Numbered from the stretch's first letter, positions 1 to 6,770 are shown. The stretch is DNA of 26,389 bases from DATAFF01 sp036257595 (GCA_036257595.1 DATAFF010000102.1:1-26389), one strand, 5' to 3'. Notes: generated from the letters alone by a model not told the origin. Numbers and translations: made by a program.

Positions 1-256
1 GCAGCCGCGAAGCGTTCTCAGATCCTACGACGCCAAAAAACTGGTACCCTGCACCTAGGGTGTCTTGAGCCGCCCTTAGCAGGGCGAATTCTTGAACTTT
101 GCCCGACGAAGTGTAGCCATTCCCGCGTGCGCTGATGCGGACCGTTCGACTGTCGATCCGCTGGGATTCAACACCTCCTGTTAAACCCATCTCTCCGTAT
201 TGCGTGGAACAAGCAACCGTGCCGAATAGCATCACCGCCAAGGCAATTGCACGCAT
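1..256 (-). CDS. Lipoprotein, CC0125/CC1285-like, 3' end outside the window
   Basis: An open frame starts at an ATG at 256 and runs leftward off the window edge, giving 85 residues without a stop. A GGAGG Shine-Dalgarno sequence lies nine bases before the start. The N-terminus is a lipoprotein signal: a short hydrophobic stretch followed by a lipobox-like GTVAC at residues 12-16, so Cys16 should be lipidated. The mature part contains MGLTGGV, RISARGNGYTS and a LLRAAQDTLGAGYQFF segment, a pattern I associate with the alphaproteobacterial CC0125/CC1285 lipoproteins of unknown function. The family assignment is from memory of the motif. The reading frame, start site and lipobox are seen directly. 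The C-terminus cannot be judged. Confidence 0.75.
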   Translation of the reverse strand, partial: MRAIALAVMLFGTVACSTQYGEMGLTGGVESQRIDSRTVRISARGNGYTSSGKVQEFALLRAAQDTLGAGYQFFGVVGSENASRL

Positions 257-319
257 CCGCCCGTCCCTCCTCGCCCAGTTTGCGTGAGGGTCTCGTATCC
301 GCACGTGGTTTTGTACGAT

Positions 320-342
320 CTGCCGGTTGAATTGACCGGCAG
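320..342. repeat. 8-bp inverted repeat (hairpin or operator)
   Basis: CTGCCGGT at 320-327 and ACCGGCAG at 335-342 are perfect complements separated by seven bases. The element sits about 65 bases upstream of the lipoprotein start at 256 and about 100 bases upstream of the small gene at 440. No T-run follows on either strand, so it is more likely a protein-binding site or an mRNA hairpin than an intrinsic terminator. Confidence 0.4.
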
Positions 343-439
343 CCCGAGCAATTGCGCCAGGGTGTCTCAATCCAGCAACACTATAGGTGTGGTAGAAAGG
401 TCACGTGGGCAGGCTTGCTGGGGCAGATGCTAGGGCAGA

Positions 440-709
440 GTGAAACGGTCAGAATTTTATCTATTAATAACCGTATGTTACATAGGATGTAGGTCGGAAG
501 AATCGTCCGACGGCCAGTCATCCATCGAGTCGCGGCTCCTCTTGGCGAGCTTTCCGCTTGCCTGCGCGACCATCCTGCTGGTGATCCACTCCCTTTATGG
601 CAGCGCGAGCCAGGGCTGGCTCATCCTCGGCGGCCTGGCATGGAGCGGCATCATCCTGTCCGCCGGCATCATTCTGAAGACCGTCTGGGATTGCGTCAGA
701 AAGGGCTGA
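440..709 (+). CDS. Small two-helix membrane protein, hypothetical
   Basis: An 89-residue frame begins at a GTG with a weak AGGG upstream. It has two hydrophobic segments, roughly residues 33-50 and 60-80, consistent with a small inner-membrane protein. The stop at 707-709 directly abuts the stop codon of the convergent phosphatase gene at 710, which favours a real gene. The first 30 codons are visibly more AT-rich than the rest, so the true start might be further downstream. I do not recognise the family. Existence is moderately supported; function is unknown. Confidence 0.45.
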   Translation: MKRSEFYLLITVCYIGCRSEESSDGQSSIESRLLLASFPLACATILLVIHSLYGSASQGWLILGGLAWSGIILSAGIILKTVWDCVRKG

Positions 710-1456
710 CTAGTCCAAAAGAGTTTGCGCCGCGAGCCAGCTGCGAAACGCGGCGGCATTGGGCAGGCGGAACGTTGCCGCCGTCGCATCATCGCCGATC
801 TTGATCGACACGCCGCCCAGCCGGTTGACGGTGACGAAGGCATCCTCGTCGGTGCGGTCATCGCCGGCGACGACCGGCACCCTGCCCTTGAACGGCAGCT
901 CGTTGAGGTATGCCTCGATCGCATGGCCCTTATGGGTCACCGCGCTCTTCGCCTCGATCACCATCTTGCCGCGAATGAGCGTGATGCCGGTCAGCCCTTG
1001 TGTCGCCCTGACCATTTCGGCAATCGCCTCGCCCTCGAGCTCGGGACGCAGCCGGTAATGCAGCGCGACCGCGCCACGCTTGCGCTCGACCAGGACGCCG
1101 GCATTGATCTTGGCAAAGGGCTGAAGCGCCTCCTCGACCTCCGTCACGAAGGCCGAGGACAGCGTCACATCGACCATGACGCCGTTGTAGCTGCGCCGCG
1201 TTAGGCCATGGACGCCGGCGACCGGCAGGCTGAGCGGGCTCAGATAGTGGTCGATATCCGGGATCTCGCGGCCGGTGACGATGGCGACCGCGCCATTCAT
1301 CGCCATCGTCAGATAGGACAGCGCCGCCCGCGCCTCCGGCTCGAGCCGCACCGCATCCGGGCGCTCGGCAATCTCGACAAGCGTGCCATCGAAATCGAGA
1401 AACAGGGCATGTCGCCCGCGATCGATCGCGAAGGGCAGGACAGGGCTCTCGGACAT
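710..1456 (-). CDS. otsB: Trehalose-6-phosphate phosphatase
   Basis: The product is a 248-residue HAD-superfamily phosphatase. The catalytic motif DFDGTL lies at residues 21-26 (Asp21 nucleophile, Asp23 acid/base), followed by VTGRE near 60 (motif II), a conserved Lys in THKGH, and GDDRTDEDAF near 200 (metal-binding motif IV). Size and motif order fit OtsB, which releases trehalose from trehalose-6-phosphate in the cytoplasm. No OtsA synthase is in the window. An in-frame GTG at 1495 would add 13 residues; I prefer the ATG at 1456 because it places the catalytic motif at a typical distance, but neither start has a clear ribosome-binding site. Its location near the stress-response island fits a role in osmoprotection, which is inference. 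Confidence 0.88.
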   Translation of the reverse strand: MSESPVLPFAIDRGRHALFLDFDGTLVEIAERPDAVRLEPEARAALSYLTMAMNGAVAIVTGREIPDIDHYLSPLSLPVAGVHGLTRRSYNGVMVDVTLSSAFVTEVEEALQPFAKINAGVLVERKRGAVALHYRLRPELEGEAIAEMVRATQGLTGITLIRGKMVIEAKSAVTHKGHAIEAYLNELPFKGRVPVVAGDDRTDEDAFVTVNRLGGVSIKIGDDATAATFRLPNAAAFRSWLAAQTLLD

Positions 1457-1546
1457 CGGCTCGAGCGGGATTGCAGCCTGGCCAGGGTATATCACTGGGC
1501 GGAAAATGCGACAGGCAGAAGCAATGTTCCAGCCCGATTCCGGCGC

Positions 1547-2662
1547 TCACAGCGACTGGACGAAGGCGATGAGGCGCTGGCGGCTCGCCTCGTCCAGCCC
1601 GAGAAAGGCATCGCGCGCCCGTCTTGCCTCGCCGTCATGCCATAATATTGCGTCGCTGACGCTGGCCGCCCTGCCGTCATGCAGGTAGCGCCGCTGCGAG
1701 CCCACACCGCTGCTCGATCCGACAAGCGGTGCGGTGCGCCATTCCCCTGGTCTTGCCGTGCCGTCGGTCGTCCCGTCGCTGAGCCCGGGCCCCATCTGGT
1801 GCAGCAGGAGATCGGAATAGAGAGTGACCGCGCCGCCGCCCTCGGCACCGAGGCTCTCGCGGTGGCAGGCAGCGCAGCCGGCCGCGCGGAACATCGCCGC
1901 TCCGATACTGTCGGAGGGCTTGCGACCGGTGCCGAGGCTCATGACGAAGCTGCTCAGCCTGGCGACATCGGCAGCGGGAAACTCCTCGGCCGTCAATCCC
2001 ATATCCTCGGCCAGGGCGGAGGAGATCTGATCCTCGAGCCGCGCCTGTCCCGCCCGCCAGCCGAAACGGCCGATCCACTCGCCGCCATCGCTGTCGTGCA
2101 CAAGGCGGGCCCGGCCGTAAACCCCGTCGCCGTCGCGATCCAGAGGATCGGCATTGGCGAGGATCGCCGCATCGGTGACTTGCGGAATGGCGCCGGCGGC
2201 CGCAAGTCCCGGTGCGGCCCTTAGGCTCATCCGGGTCGTCGCCGCGAATGGCTGGCCGTTCAGAGCGACTCGCAGAGCGAGCTGCTCAAGGCCGTCGCTG
2301 CGCCGCTCGAGTCGGGCGTAGACCCGGCCTTCCGGCGTGACGCCGGCAACGCCCTTGCTGTGCAGCTGCCGGCCATAATGCGGATCGGGCTGGCCATCCC
2401 TGGACGACAGACGCAGCACGCCGCCCGCCGCCGCGATATCGCCGCCGGGGCTCAGCACAAAGCGGGCGCCGCCGCCATCCTTATGACAGGAGGCGCAGGA
2501 GGCCTCATTGTAGAGCGGTCCGAGGCCGCTCTCGTCGGCTGACGGATCAACCCATTTCCGCTCGAAGAGCGCCCGGCCATCATCGACATCGCCCGCCAGT
2601 ACCAGCCCGGCCGGGGTAGCGAGCAGGAGCAGGAGCGTGATTCTCGCAATGAGAACAGTCAT
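1547..2662 (-). CDS. Secreted di-haem c-type protein, DUF1111 family (thiol oxidoreductase-like)
   Basis: The 371-residue product begins with a Sec signal peptide (hydrophobic residues 8-23, likely cleaved near Ala23) and carries two CXXCH haem c sites, CASCH at 56-60 and CAACH at 263-267. The C-terminal region has the motif ILWHDGEA and a final hydrophobic FVQSL, typical of the DUF1111 (COG3488) di-haem proteins annotated as putative thiol oxidoreductases or peroxidases. It should act in the periplasm as a redox protein. It is somewhat short for the family. It is transcribed toward otsB with a 90-base gap. Haem attachment is well supported; the substrate is unknown. It lies back to back with the lipid kinase gene on the + strand. 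Confidence 0.85.
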   Translation of the reverse strand: MTVLIARITLLLLLATPAGLVLAGDVDDGRALFERKWVDPSADESGLGPLYNEASCASCHKDGGGARFVLSPGGDIAAAGGVLRLSSRDGQPDPHYGRQLHSKGVAGVTPEGRVYARLERRSDGLEQLALRVALNGQPFAATTRMSLRAAPGLAAAGAIPQVTDAAILANADPLDRDGDGVYGRARLVHDSDGGEWIGRFGWRAGQARLEDQISSALAEDMGLTAEEFPAADVARLSSFVMSLGTGRKPSDSIGAAMFRAAGCAACHRESLGAEGGGAVTLYSDLLLHQMGPGLSDGTTDGTARPGEWRTAPLVGSSSGVGSQRRYLHDGRAASVSDAILWHDGEARRARDAFLGLDEASRQRLIAFVQSL

Positions 2663-2786
2663 GCCGCGATACTATCTCAGGGCTTGCGGTTCTGGCCAAT
2701 CGGAACGAGTTTGTCGGCGTCCTTCTTACGGAGCAACGGACGATAAATTTTCGTGCGGTGGACGTCCTTCGATGACGGGGAGCGGA

Positions 2787-3704
2787 ATGCGCATCCAGAT
2801 CGTGATGAACATCCATGCCGGCACCTTGCGGGGCGGCGACCCGCGTCAGATCGCCGGGCAGGTGGTCGCCGCCTTCGCCGATGCCGGTCACGAGGTTTCG
2901 ATCGAGATGGCGGGCGGGCCACAATTGCGCGAAAGGCTGGTCGCTGCCGCGAAGCGTAACGACATCGACGTGCTGGTGGCAGGAGGCGGCGACGGGACGA
3001 TCTCGACTGCCGCCGGCCTCCTCAAGGGCCGCCCGATCGCGCTCGGCGTCCTGCCCGGCGGCACCATGAACATGTACGCCCGCACGCTGCAGCTGCCGAT
3101 GGACCCGGTGGCCGCGGCGAAAGCTCTCGCCCATGGCGAGGTGCTCGCCGTCGACGGCGCCACCGCCGGCGGCCATCTTTTCCTGCATCAGATTTCGTTC
3201 GGAATTCAGCCCCATGCCATCCGGCGGCGGGAGCAGATGCGCTACGGGTCGCGGATCGAGAAAATCATCGCCGGCCTGCGCTCGCTGCTGGCGACGCTGC
3301 GCGACCCGCCGCAATTCACCGTCGAGGTGGTGCTCGACGGCGACCCGCGGCTGCTGTCGACCTCGGCGCTTGCCGTGTCGAACAATGTCTATGGTGACGA
3401 CCATCTCCCCTACGCCGACCGGCCCGATGGCGGCGTTCTCGGCATCTATGCCGCGACCTCGACGAGCTGGTCGGATCTTGCCGAGATCGGCGCCGCCCTG
3501 GTGTTCGGGGGCTGGAAGAACCACCCCAAGATCATCGTCGAGACCGCGCGGCGGGTGCGCATCAGACCGCTCCACCGCCAGCGTCACCGCGGCCTGCTTG
3601 CCTCGATCGATGGCGAGACCAAGCGGTTCCACGGCGACATCGAGATCGCCATCCATCCCAAAACCGTGAAAATCCTGGCGCCCGCCCGAGCGGCCGCCGC
3701 CTGA
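2787..3704 (+). CDS. Diacylglycerol kinase catalytic-domain lipid kinase (YegS/DgkB-like)
   Basis: The product is 305 residues from the ATG at 2787, which is preceded by GGGGAG. Upstream in-frame starts (for example at 2772 or 2637) lack a ribosome-binding site and would add sequence that looks non-homologous. The N-terminal nucleotide-binding domain has the GGGDGT motif at residues 66-71 and a following LPGGTMNMYAR segment, the hallmarks of the diacylglycerol kinase catalytic domain. The C-terminal half forms the usual beta-sandwich with a conserved DGE near the end. It probably phosphorylates diacylglycerol or a related lipid at the inner membrane; the exact lipid cannot be told from sequence. 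It is followed by a weak terminator and then phyR. Confidence 0.88.
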   Translation: MRIQIVMNIHAGTLRGGDPRQIAGQVVAAFADAGHEVSIEMAGGPQLRERLVAAAKRNDIDVLVAGGGDGTISTAAGLLKGRPIALGVLPGGTMNMYARTLQLPMDPVAAAKALAHGEVLAVDGATAGGHLFLHQISFGIQPHAIRRREQMRYGSRIEKIIAGLRSLLATLRDPPQFTVEVVLDGDPRLLSTSALAVSNNVYGDDHLPYADRPDGGVLGIYAATSTSWSDLAEIGAALVFGGWKNHPKIIVETARRVRIRPLHRQRHRGLLASIDGETKRFHGDIEIAIHPKTVKILAPARAAAA

Positions 3705-3719
3705 GTGCCGTATTTGCCG

Positions 3720-3755
3720 CGCCCAGGGCCGCACGTTCAGCGGGCGTCTTTTTTT
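3720..3755 (+). terminator. Weak intrinsic terminator after the lipid kinase
   Basis: CGCCC at 3720-3724 can pair with GGGCG at 3742-3746, with a possible inner CCGC/GCGG pairing in the loop, followed by seven consecutive T residues at 3749-3755. The stem is short, so termination would be partial. Confidence 0.4.
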
Positions 3756-3765
3756 GCCTTCGCAC

Positions 3766-3790
3766 GGAACCAGGGGTAACATGAGCCGTT
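3766..3790 (+). promoter_or_regulatory. EcfG-type promoter of phyR
   Basis: GGAAC at 3766-3770 is followed by exactly 16 bases and CGTT at 3787-3790, an exact match to the GGAAC-N16-CGTT promoter used by EcfG general stress sigma factors. It lies 54 bases before the phyR start codon. This predicts positive feedback of the stress sigma factor on its own anti-anti-sigma regulator. Confidence 0.9.
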
Positions 3791-3844
3791 ACGGCCGGGG
3801 AATTTCCGGCCGTGTGCCCGTTTTGGGGAAAGGATCTGCGTCGA

Positions 3845-4654
3845 ATGAGTCTTGCCCAGCAGGTTGCGCCGCATATTCCGTTGCTGCGCCGCTTTTCTCG
3901 CGCTCTCACCGGCAGCCAGCAAAGCGGCGATGCCTATGTCATGGCGCTGCTCGAGGCGCTGATTGCCGATCCGGGCGCGCTGCGGACCGACATCCCCCTG
4001 AGGGTCGCCCTTTACCATCTGCTCTGCAAGCTGTGGGGGTCGCTCAAGATCAATTTGCAGAGCTCGGCGCCGACCGAGGGCTGGGAGCGCCGCGCCGTGC
4101 AGCGGCTCGAGCAGATCACGCCCCGCGCCCGTCAGGCGTTCCTGCTGGTAGCCGTCGAGGGTTTCAGCCTCGACGAGGCCGCCGCCATCCTCGAAATCGA
4201 TGTCAGCCAGCTCAATCAGCTGCTCGACCAGGTCAGCCGGGAGATCGCCGAGCAGATGGCGACCGACGTTCTCATCATCGAGGACGAGCCGATCATCGCC
4301 ATGGACATCGAAAGTCTCATCAGCGGCCTTGGACACAATGTCACAGCCATCGCCCGCACCCACGGCCAAGCCGTGGAGGCGGTGAAGCGCCATCGGCCGG
4401 GCCTCGTGCTGGCCGATATCCAGCTCGCCGACGGCAGCTCGGGCATCGATGCGGTGAACGAGATTCTCAAGAGTTTTGAAGTACCTGTGATCTTTATCAC
4501 GGCCTATCCGGAGCGCCTGCTGACCGGCGAGCGCCCCGAGCCGGCCTTCCTCATCACCAAGCCGTTCCTGCCCGATATGGTCAAGGCGGTGGTGAGCCAG
4601 GCGCTGTTTTTCGAGACCCGCTCCAAGGCTCCTGACACCCGGCAATCCGCCTGA
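3845..4654 (+). CDS. phyR: General stress response anti-anti-sigma regulator PhyR
   Basis: The 269-residue product has the diagnostic PhyR layout: an N-terminal EcfG sigma-like domain (about residues 1-135, beginning MSLAQQ) fused to a C-terminal receiver domain (about 137-258). The receiver shows the acidic pocket in LIIEDEP, the phospho-acceptor Asp191 in LADIQL, a conserved Thr in FITAYP and the Lys in TKPF. On phosphorylation PhyR exposes its sigma-like domain, binds NepR and frees EcfG. The start at 3845 follows an AAGGA sequence; an upstream in-frame ATG at 3812 is not needed for the domain. An exact EcfG promoter precedes it. No PhyK-type histidine kinase is visible in the window, so its phosphodonor must be encoded elsewhere. 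Confidence 0.96.
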   Translation: MSLAQQVAPHIPLLRRFSRALTGSQQSGDAYVMALLEALIADPGALRTDIPLRVALYHLLCKLWGSLKINLQSSAPTEGWERRAVQRLEQITPRARQAFLLVAVEGFSLDEAAAILEIDVSQLNQLLDQVSREIAEQMATDVLIIEDEPIIAMDIESLISGLGHNVTAIARTHGQAVEAVKRHRPGLVLADIQLADGSSGIDAVNEILKSFEVPVIFITAYPERLLTGERPEPAFLITKPFLPDMVKAVVSQALFFETRSKAPDTRQSA

Positions 4655-4677
4655 TCAAAGAATCTTAACGTCACTGC

Positions 4678-4702
4678 GGAACCCCTCCGGCTCATCTGCG
4701 TT
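4678..4702 (+). promoter_or_regulatory. EcfG-type promoter between phyR and the DUF1328 gene
   Basis: GGAAC at 4678-4682, a 16-base spacer and CGTT at 4699-4702 match the stress-promoter consensus exactly. The nearest start codon downstream is at 4878, which would give an unusually long leader of about 170 bases. That leader contains two strong hairpins and may be a separate RNA. Confidence 0.88.
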
Positions 4703-4707
4703 AACCC

Positions 4708-4795
4708 GGAAGAACCGACAGCGGACGGTTCGAAAAGTGAAAGCTCCGGCCGGATGTCCCCCCTCCCCCCTCTCCCCGCCCGGCCGGAGCTATTC
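4708..4795 (+). ncRNA. Candidate stress-induced small RNA or structured leader with a C-rich hairpin loop
   Basis: Starting just after an exact EcfG promoter, the transcript would fold into two hairpins. The first pairs GAACCG (4712-4717) with CGGTTC (4726-4731). The second has a perfect 12-bp stem, 4742-4753 with 4780-4791, closing a 26-base loop made almost wholly of C and U, with runs of six C. Alphaproteobacterial small RNAs such as Caulobacter GsrN, also under the general stress sigma factor, use exposed C-rich loops to pair with G-rich ribosome-binding regions. No intrinsic terminator is visible, so the element could instead be the 5' leader of the DUF1328 gene. The fold and promoter are seen; the RNA function is inference. 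Confidence 0.4.
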
Positions 4796-4877
4796 TCTCG
4801 CCCAAAATCGAGCCGGAACTTTCCCTGATCTCGCTGCTTGTTAGGCGGCACCTCAGAGGCGATTGGAGGCTTGACGC

Positions 4878-5051
4878 ATGCTGAAATGGGCAATCATCTT
4901 CCTGATCATCTCACTGGTTGCCGGTTTTCTCGGTTTCAGCGGCGTGTCCGCCGCCACCGCGCAGATCGCCAAGGTCCTGTTCGTGATATTCCTGGTGATC
5001 TTCGTCATCACCCTCCTCCTCGCCATCACCGGCGTGCAGTTGCTCACCTGA
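4878..5051 (+). CDS. DUF1328 (UPF0391) small membrane protein
   Basis: This 57-residue protein has two hydrophobic helices (about residues 3-22 and 30-55) and the family features MLKWAIIFLIISLVAGFLGF followed by a short AATAQIAK turn, typical of DUF1328/UPF0391 (YtjA-like) inner-membrane proteins. A strong GGAGG at 4865-4869 with an eight-base spacer fixes the start. It lies downstream of the exact EcfG promoter at 4678 and of a GGAAC at 4815 that lacks a correctly spaced second half. Function is unknown; genes of this type are often stress-induced in Alphaproteobacteria. Its stop codon overlaps the start of a palindromic repeat. Confidence 0.88.
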   Translation: MLKWAIIFLIISLVAGFLGFSGVSAATAQIAKVLFVIFLVIFVITLLLAITGVQLLT

Positions 5052-5117
5052 AGGCAGCAATCCGGGGGCAGTAGGGAAAGGCGCTGGTCCTGCCTACGGC
5101 CCAACGCCGACTGCCTT
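5051..5117. repeat. Palindromic TGCCTAC-family intergenic repeat, copy 1
   Basis: Nested inverted arms: AAGGCAG (5051-5057) with CTGCCTT (5111-5117), and GGGCAGTAGG with CCTGCCTACGG inside. The right part has the family signature CGCCGACTGCC. It is related to the elements at 5805, 7774 and 16477. Confidence 0.65.
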
Positions 5118-5123
5118 CTTACA

Positions 5124-5149
5124 GGAACTTTCCTTCACTTCCCGGGGTT
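5124..5149 (+). promoter_or_regulatory. Variant EcfG-type promoter of the DUF3309 gene
   Basis: GGAAC at 5124-5128 is followed after 17 bases by GGTT at 5146-5149, one base off in spacing and one in sequence from the exact matches nearby. It lies 34 bases before the start codon at 5183, a sensible promoter distance. Confidence 0.55.
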
Positions 5150-5182
5150 TGGGCTTTCGAAAGAGCCCCGGAGAAAGAGCTT

Positions 5183-5335
5183 ATGGAAACAATCCTCATC
5201 ATCGTCCTGATCCTGGTGCTGATCGGCGCATTGCCGTCCTGGCCCTATAGCCGCGGCTGGGGTTATGGGCCGAGTGGAATTCTCGGCCTGATCCTGCTGA
5301 TCGCCCTCATCTGGTTGCTGGTGCGGGCAGCCTGA
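5183..5335 (+). CDS. DUF3309 small membrane protein
   Basis: The 50-residue product starts METILIIVLILVLIGALP, continues with the family core WPYSRGWGYGPSG and ends in a second hydrophobic helix. This arrangement identifies DUF3309, short alphaproteobacterial membrane proteins of unknown role. GGAG and AGAAAGAG precede the ATG. A near-consensus EcfG promoter lies directly upstream and a very strong terminator follows at 5355, so the gene is probably a single-gene stress-induced unit. Confidence 0.88.
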   Translation: METILIIVLILVLIGALPSWPYSRGWGYGPSGILGLILLIALIWLLVRAA

Positions 5336-5354
5336 AAGCTTCCAAGCGGACGCA

Positions 5355-5390
5355 AAAGGGCCTTGCAGGCGTTCTGCAAGGCCCTTTAAG
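5355..5390. terminator. Strong bidirectional intrinsic terminator
   Basis: A perfect 14-bp stem (5355-5368 with 5374-5387) closes a five-base loop. It ends in TTT on the + strand and TTTT on the - strand. It separates the + strand DUF3309 gene from the convergent - strand exported-protein gene that ends at 5461. Confidence 0.85.
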
Positions 5391-5460
5391 CGTGTAAAAA
5401 CAGCTCCGATCAGCTGATCGCCACGGTCAGCACCGTCGCCGGCACTCTCCGCGCCGTCGA

Positions 5461-5715
5461 TCAGATCCAATAGGCCCGCGGGGGAATGACCGGTACCGCC
5501 ACCTCCCTCTCGATCTGCCCGGCGCTCTTCGGCCGTATCAGCGCATAGGGGACGTTCGACGTCTTGTAATGCACCGAGCTGCGGCTCGCCCAATCGAACG
5601 ACAGCCAATTTGCGATCTGCCCGCTGTCGATGCCGCCGTCGATCGTCGCCAAGGCCAAACCGCCGCACAAGCCCATCCACCCGACGGCCAATGCCGTCGC
5701 CGCCCTGCCTGCCAT
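5461..5715 (-). CDS. Small exported protein, hypothetical, predicted EcfG target
   Basis: The product has 84 residues from an ATG at 5715 with GGAGG six bases upstream. A TTG at 5742 would extend the frame but places the ribosome-binding site inside the gene. Residues 1-23 form a signal peptide ending in LALA. The mature portion of about 60 residues contains NWLSFDW, HYKTSNVPYALIRPKS and a proline-rich C-terminus ending PPRAYWI. I do not recognise a family. An exact EcfG promoter on the same strand (5770-5794) is the main reason to accept the gene as real. It is probably a periplasmic stress-response protein of unknown function. Confidence 0.72.
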   Translation of the reverse strand: MAGRAATALAVGWMGLCGGLALATIDGGIDSGQIANWLSFDWASRSSVHYKTSNVPYALIRPKSAGQIEREVAVPVIPPRAYWI

Positions 5716-5769
5716 CAAGAACCTCCGAAATCCGCTCAGCAACTCAGAACGTTGCTGCTCGGGATCTCA

Positions 5770-5794
5770 AACGCAGCCGAAAACGACTGGTTCC
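5770..5794 (-). promoter_or_regulatory. EcfG-type promoter of the small exported protein
   Basis: On the - strand GGAAC (complement of 5790-5794), 16 bases and CGTT (complement of 5770-5773) match the consensus exactly. The ATG at 5715 lies 54 bases downstream, almost the same distance as at phyR. Confidence 0.85.
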
Positions 5795-5804
5795 CGTAGT
5801 GTCA

Positions 5805-5867
5805 GAGGCAGTGGGCTTTAGGCAGGTCGGAAGCGAGACGTATCGCCTGCCTATTGCCGACTGCCTC
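5805..5867. repeat. Palindromic TGCCTAC-family intergenic repeat, copy 2
   Basis: Outer arms GAGGCAGT (5805-5812) and ACTGCCTC (5860-5867), inner arms TAGGCAG (5819-5825) and CTGCCTA (5847-5853), with the signature TTGCCGACTGCC on the right. It ends just before the ecfG stop codon at 5871. Confidence 0.65.
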
Positions 5868-5870
5868 GGC

Positions 5871-6428
5871 TCAGCTGCGTGAGCTGCCGGCCTGCGCCAG
5901 GATGGTACCGGTCGTCTGGTCGGGACCGAAATCCTCCGCCGAGTCGAGCTGCATCACCTCGGCAAGCCGCGAGCGGGCTCGACTGACGCGGCTTTTGATG
6001 GTGCCGACGGCACAGCCGCAGACCTCGGCAGCCTCCTCATAGGAGAGGCCGGTGGCCCCCACAAGCACCAGCGCCTCGCGCTGATCGTCTGGGAGCAGCG
6101 ACAAGGCCTTCCGGAAGTCCACCATGTCCATATGGCCCTGCTGGCCGGGATGGACCGCCAGGCGGGCCGCCAGCGCCCCGTCGCTATCTTCGATCTCGCG
6201 CGCCTTCTTGCGCATCTGCGAATAGAACTCGTTGCGCAGGATGGTGTAGAGCCAGGCCCTGAGATTGGTCCCCGGCTCGAAGCTCGCATGATTGGCCCAG
6301 GCCTTGACCAGGGTCTCCTGCACCAGGTCGTCGGCACGGGAGGCGTTGCCGCACAATGAGACGGCAAAGGCCCGGAGCGACGGGATTGCGGCAATCAGCT
6401 GGTCGCGGAACTCGTCCGAGACTTTCAT
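5871..6428 (-). CDS. ecfG: General stress response ECF sigma factor EcfG
   Basis: The 185-residue protein has the two domains of an ECF sigma factor. Region 2 (about residues 10-80) includes SRADDLVQETLVKAWAN and LRAWLYTILRNEFYS. Region 4 (about 108-160) includes LPDDQREALVLV, GLSYEEAAEVCGCAVGTIK and a helix-turn-helix ending SRVSRARSRL. Together with adjacent nepR and with phyR in the same island this identifies EcfG. Its ATG overlaps the nepR stop codon (ATGA at 6425-6428), so translation is coupled to its own anti-sigma factor. Transcription should come from the EcfG promoter at 6746-6770, giving autoregulation. It should recognise the GGAAC-N16-CGTT promoters listed here. Confidence 0.96.
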   Translation of the reverse strand: MKVSDEFRDQLIAAIPSLRAFAVSLCGNASRADDLVQETLVKAWANHASFEPGTNLRAWLYTILRNEFYSQMRKKAREIEDSDGALAARLAVHPGQQGHMDMVDFRKALSLLPDDQREALVLVGATGLSYEEAAEVCGCAVGTIKSRVSRARSRLAEVMQLDSAEDFGPDQTTGTILAQAGSSRS

Positions 6429-6643
6429 CTGTCCTGATTTTCCTGGTCAGCCAGTTGCTTCAGCAACTCGCTGAAGCGCTCCGGCACAGGCTCATTGGCA
6501 ACTTCGTCATAGAGGGCACGAAGCTTGCGGCCGATCGCCGCTTGCACTGTCGGATCACTGGTCTTGCGGACGTGCTTCGCCACAGACGCGGTCATGTCTG
6601 CCTTGTCTGCCTTGGGTTGCCTTTCTTCATCGTTCTTAGCCAT
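6425..6643 (-). CDS. nepR: Anti-sigma factor NepR
   Basis: The 72-residue product carries the NepR core: an IGRKLRALYDEVANEPVPERF stretch split between two predicted helices (about residues 37-47 and 54-66), which wraps around EcfG or the PhyR sigma-like domain. The N-terminus is charged and likely disordered. A much longer open frame continues upstream, but homologues begin close to MAKNDEE, so I place the start at 6643; the ribosome-binding site is weak. The stop overlaps the ecfG start. It sequesters EcfG in unstressed cells and is titrated by phosphorylated PhyR. Confidence 0.93.
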   Translation of the reverse strand: MAKNDEERQPKADKADMTASVAKHVRKTSDPTVQAAIGRKLRALYDEVANEPVPERFSELLKQLADQENQDR

Positions 6644-6745
6644 CCAAAATTGCCCTGCTGCCGGGTGTCGACCTGCCCCCAACTCGGTTTCTCGCGGCCG
6701 CACGCCACCCTGCGCCAGGAGCCTGTCCTCGCAACGTCCCCCGCC

Positions 6746-6770
6746 AACGTCAGTCGCCTCGGTTGGTTCC
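6746..6770 (-). promoter_or_regulatory. EcfG-type promoter of nepR-ecfG
   Basis: On the - strand GGAAC (complement of 6766-6770), 16 bases and CGTT (complement of 6746-6749). It is about 100 bases upstream of the nepR start and supports positive autoregulation of the operon. Confidence 0.9.

Noticed and set aside
2580..3782. A 400-codon - strand frame opposite the lipid kinase gene
   Set aside because: The kinase frame has GGGDGT and family length; the opposite frame is compositionally biased and overlaps the start of the di-haem gene.
4815..4842. GGAAC upstream of the DUF1328 gene as a second EcfG promoter
   Set aside because: The only downstream GTT begins 20 bases later, three more than in the exact matches, so spacing does not fit.
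5408..5419. Perfect 12-base palindrome GATCAGCTGATC
   Set aside because: It lies between two convergent 3' ends, next to a terminator and without a nearby promoter; a short perfect palindrome can occur by chance.
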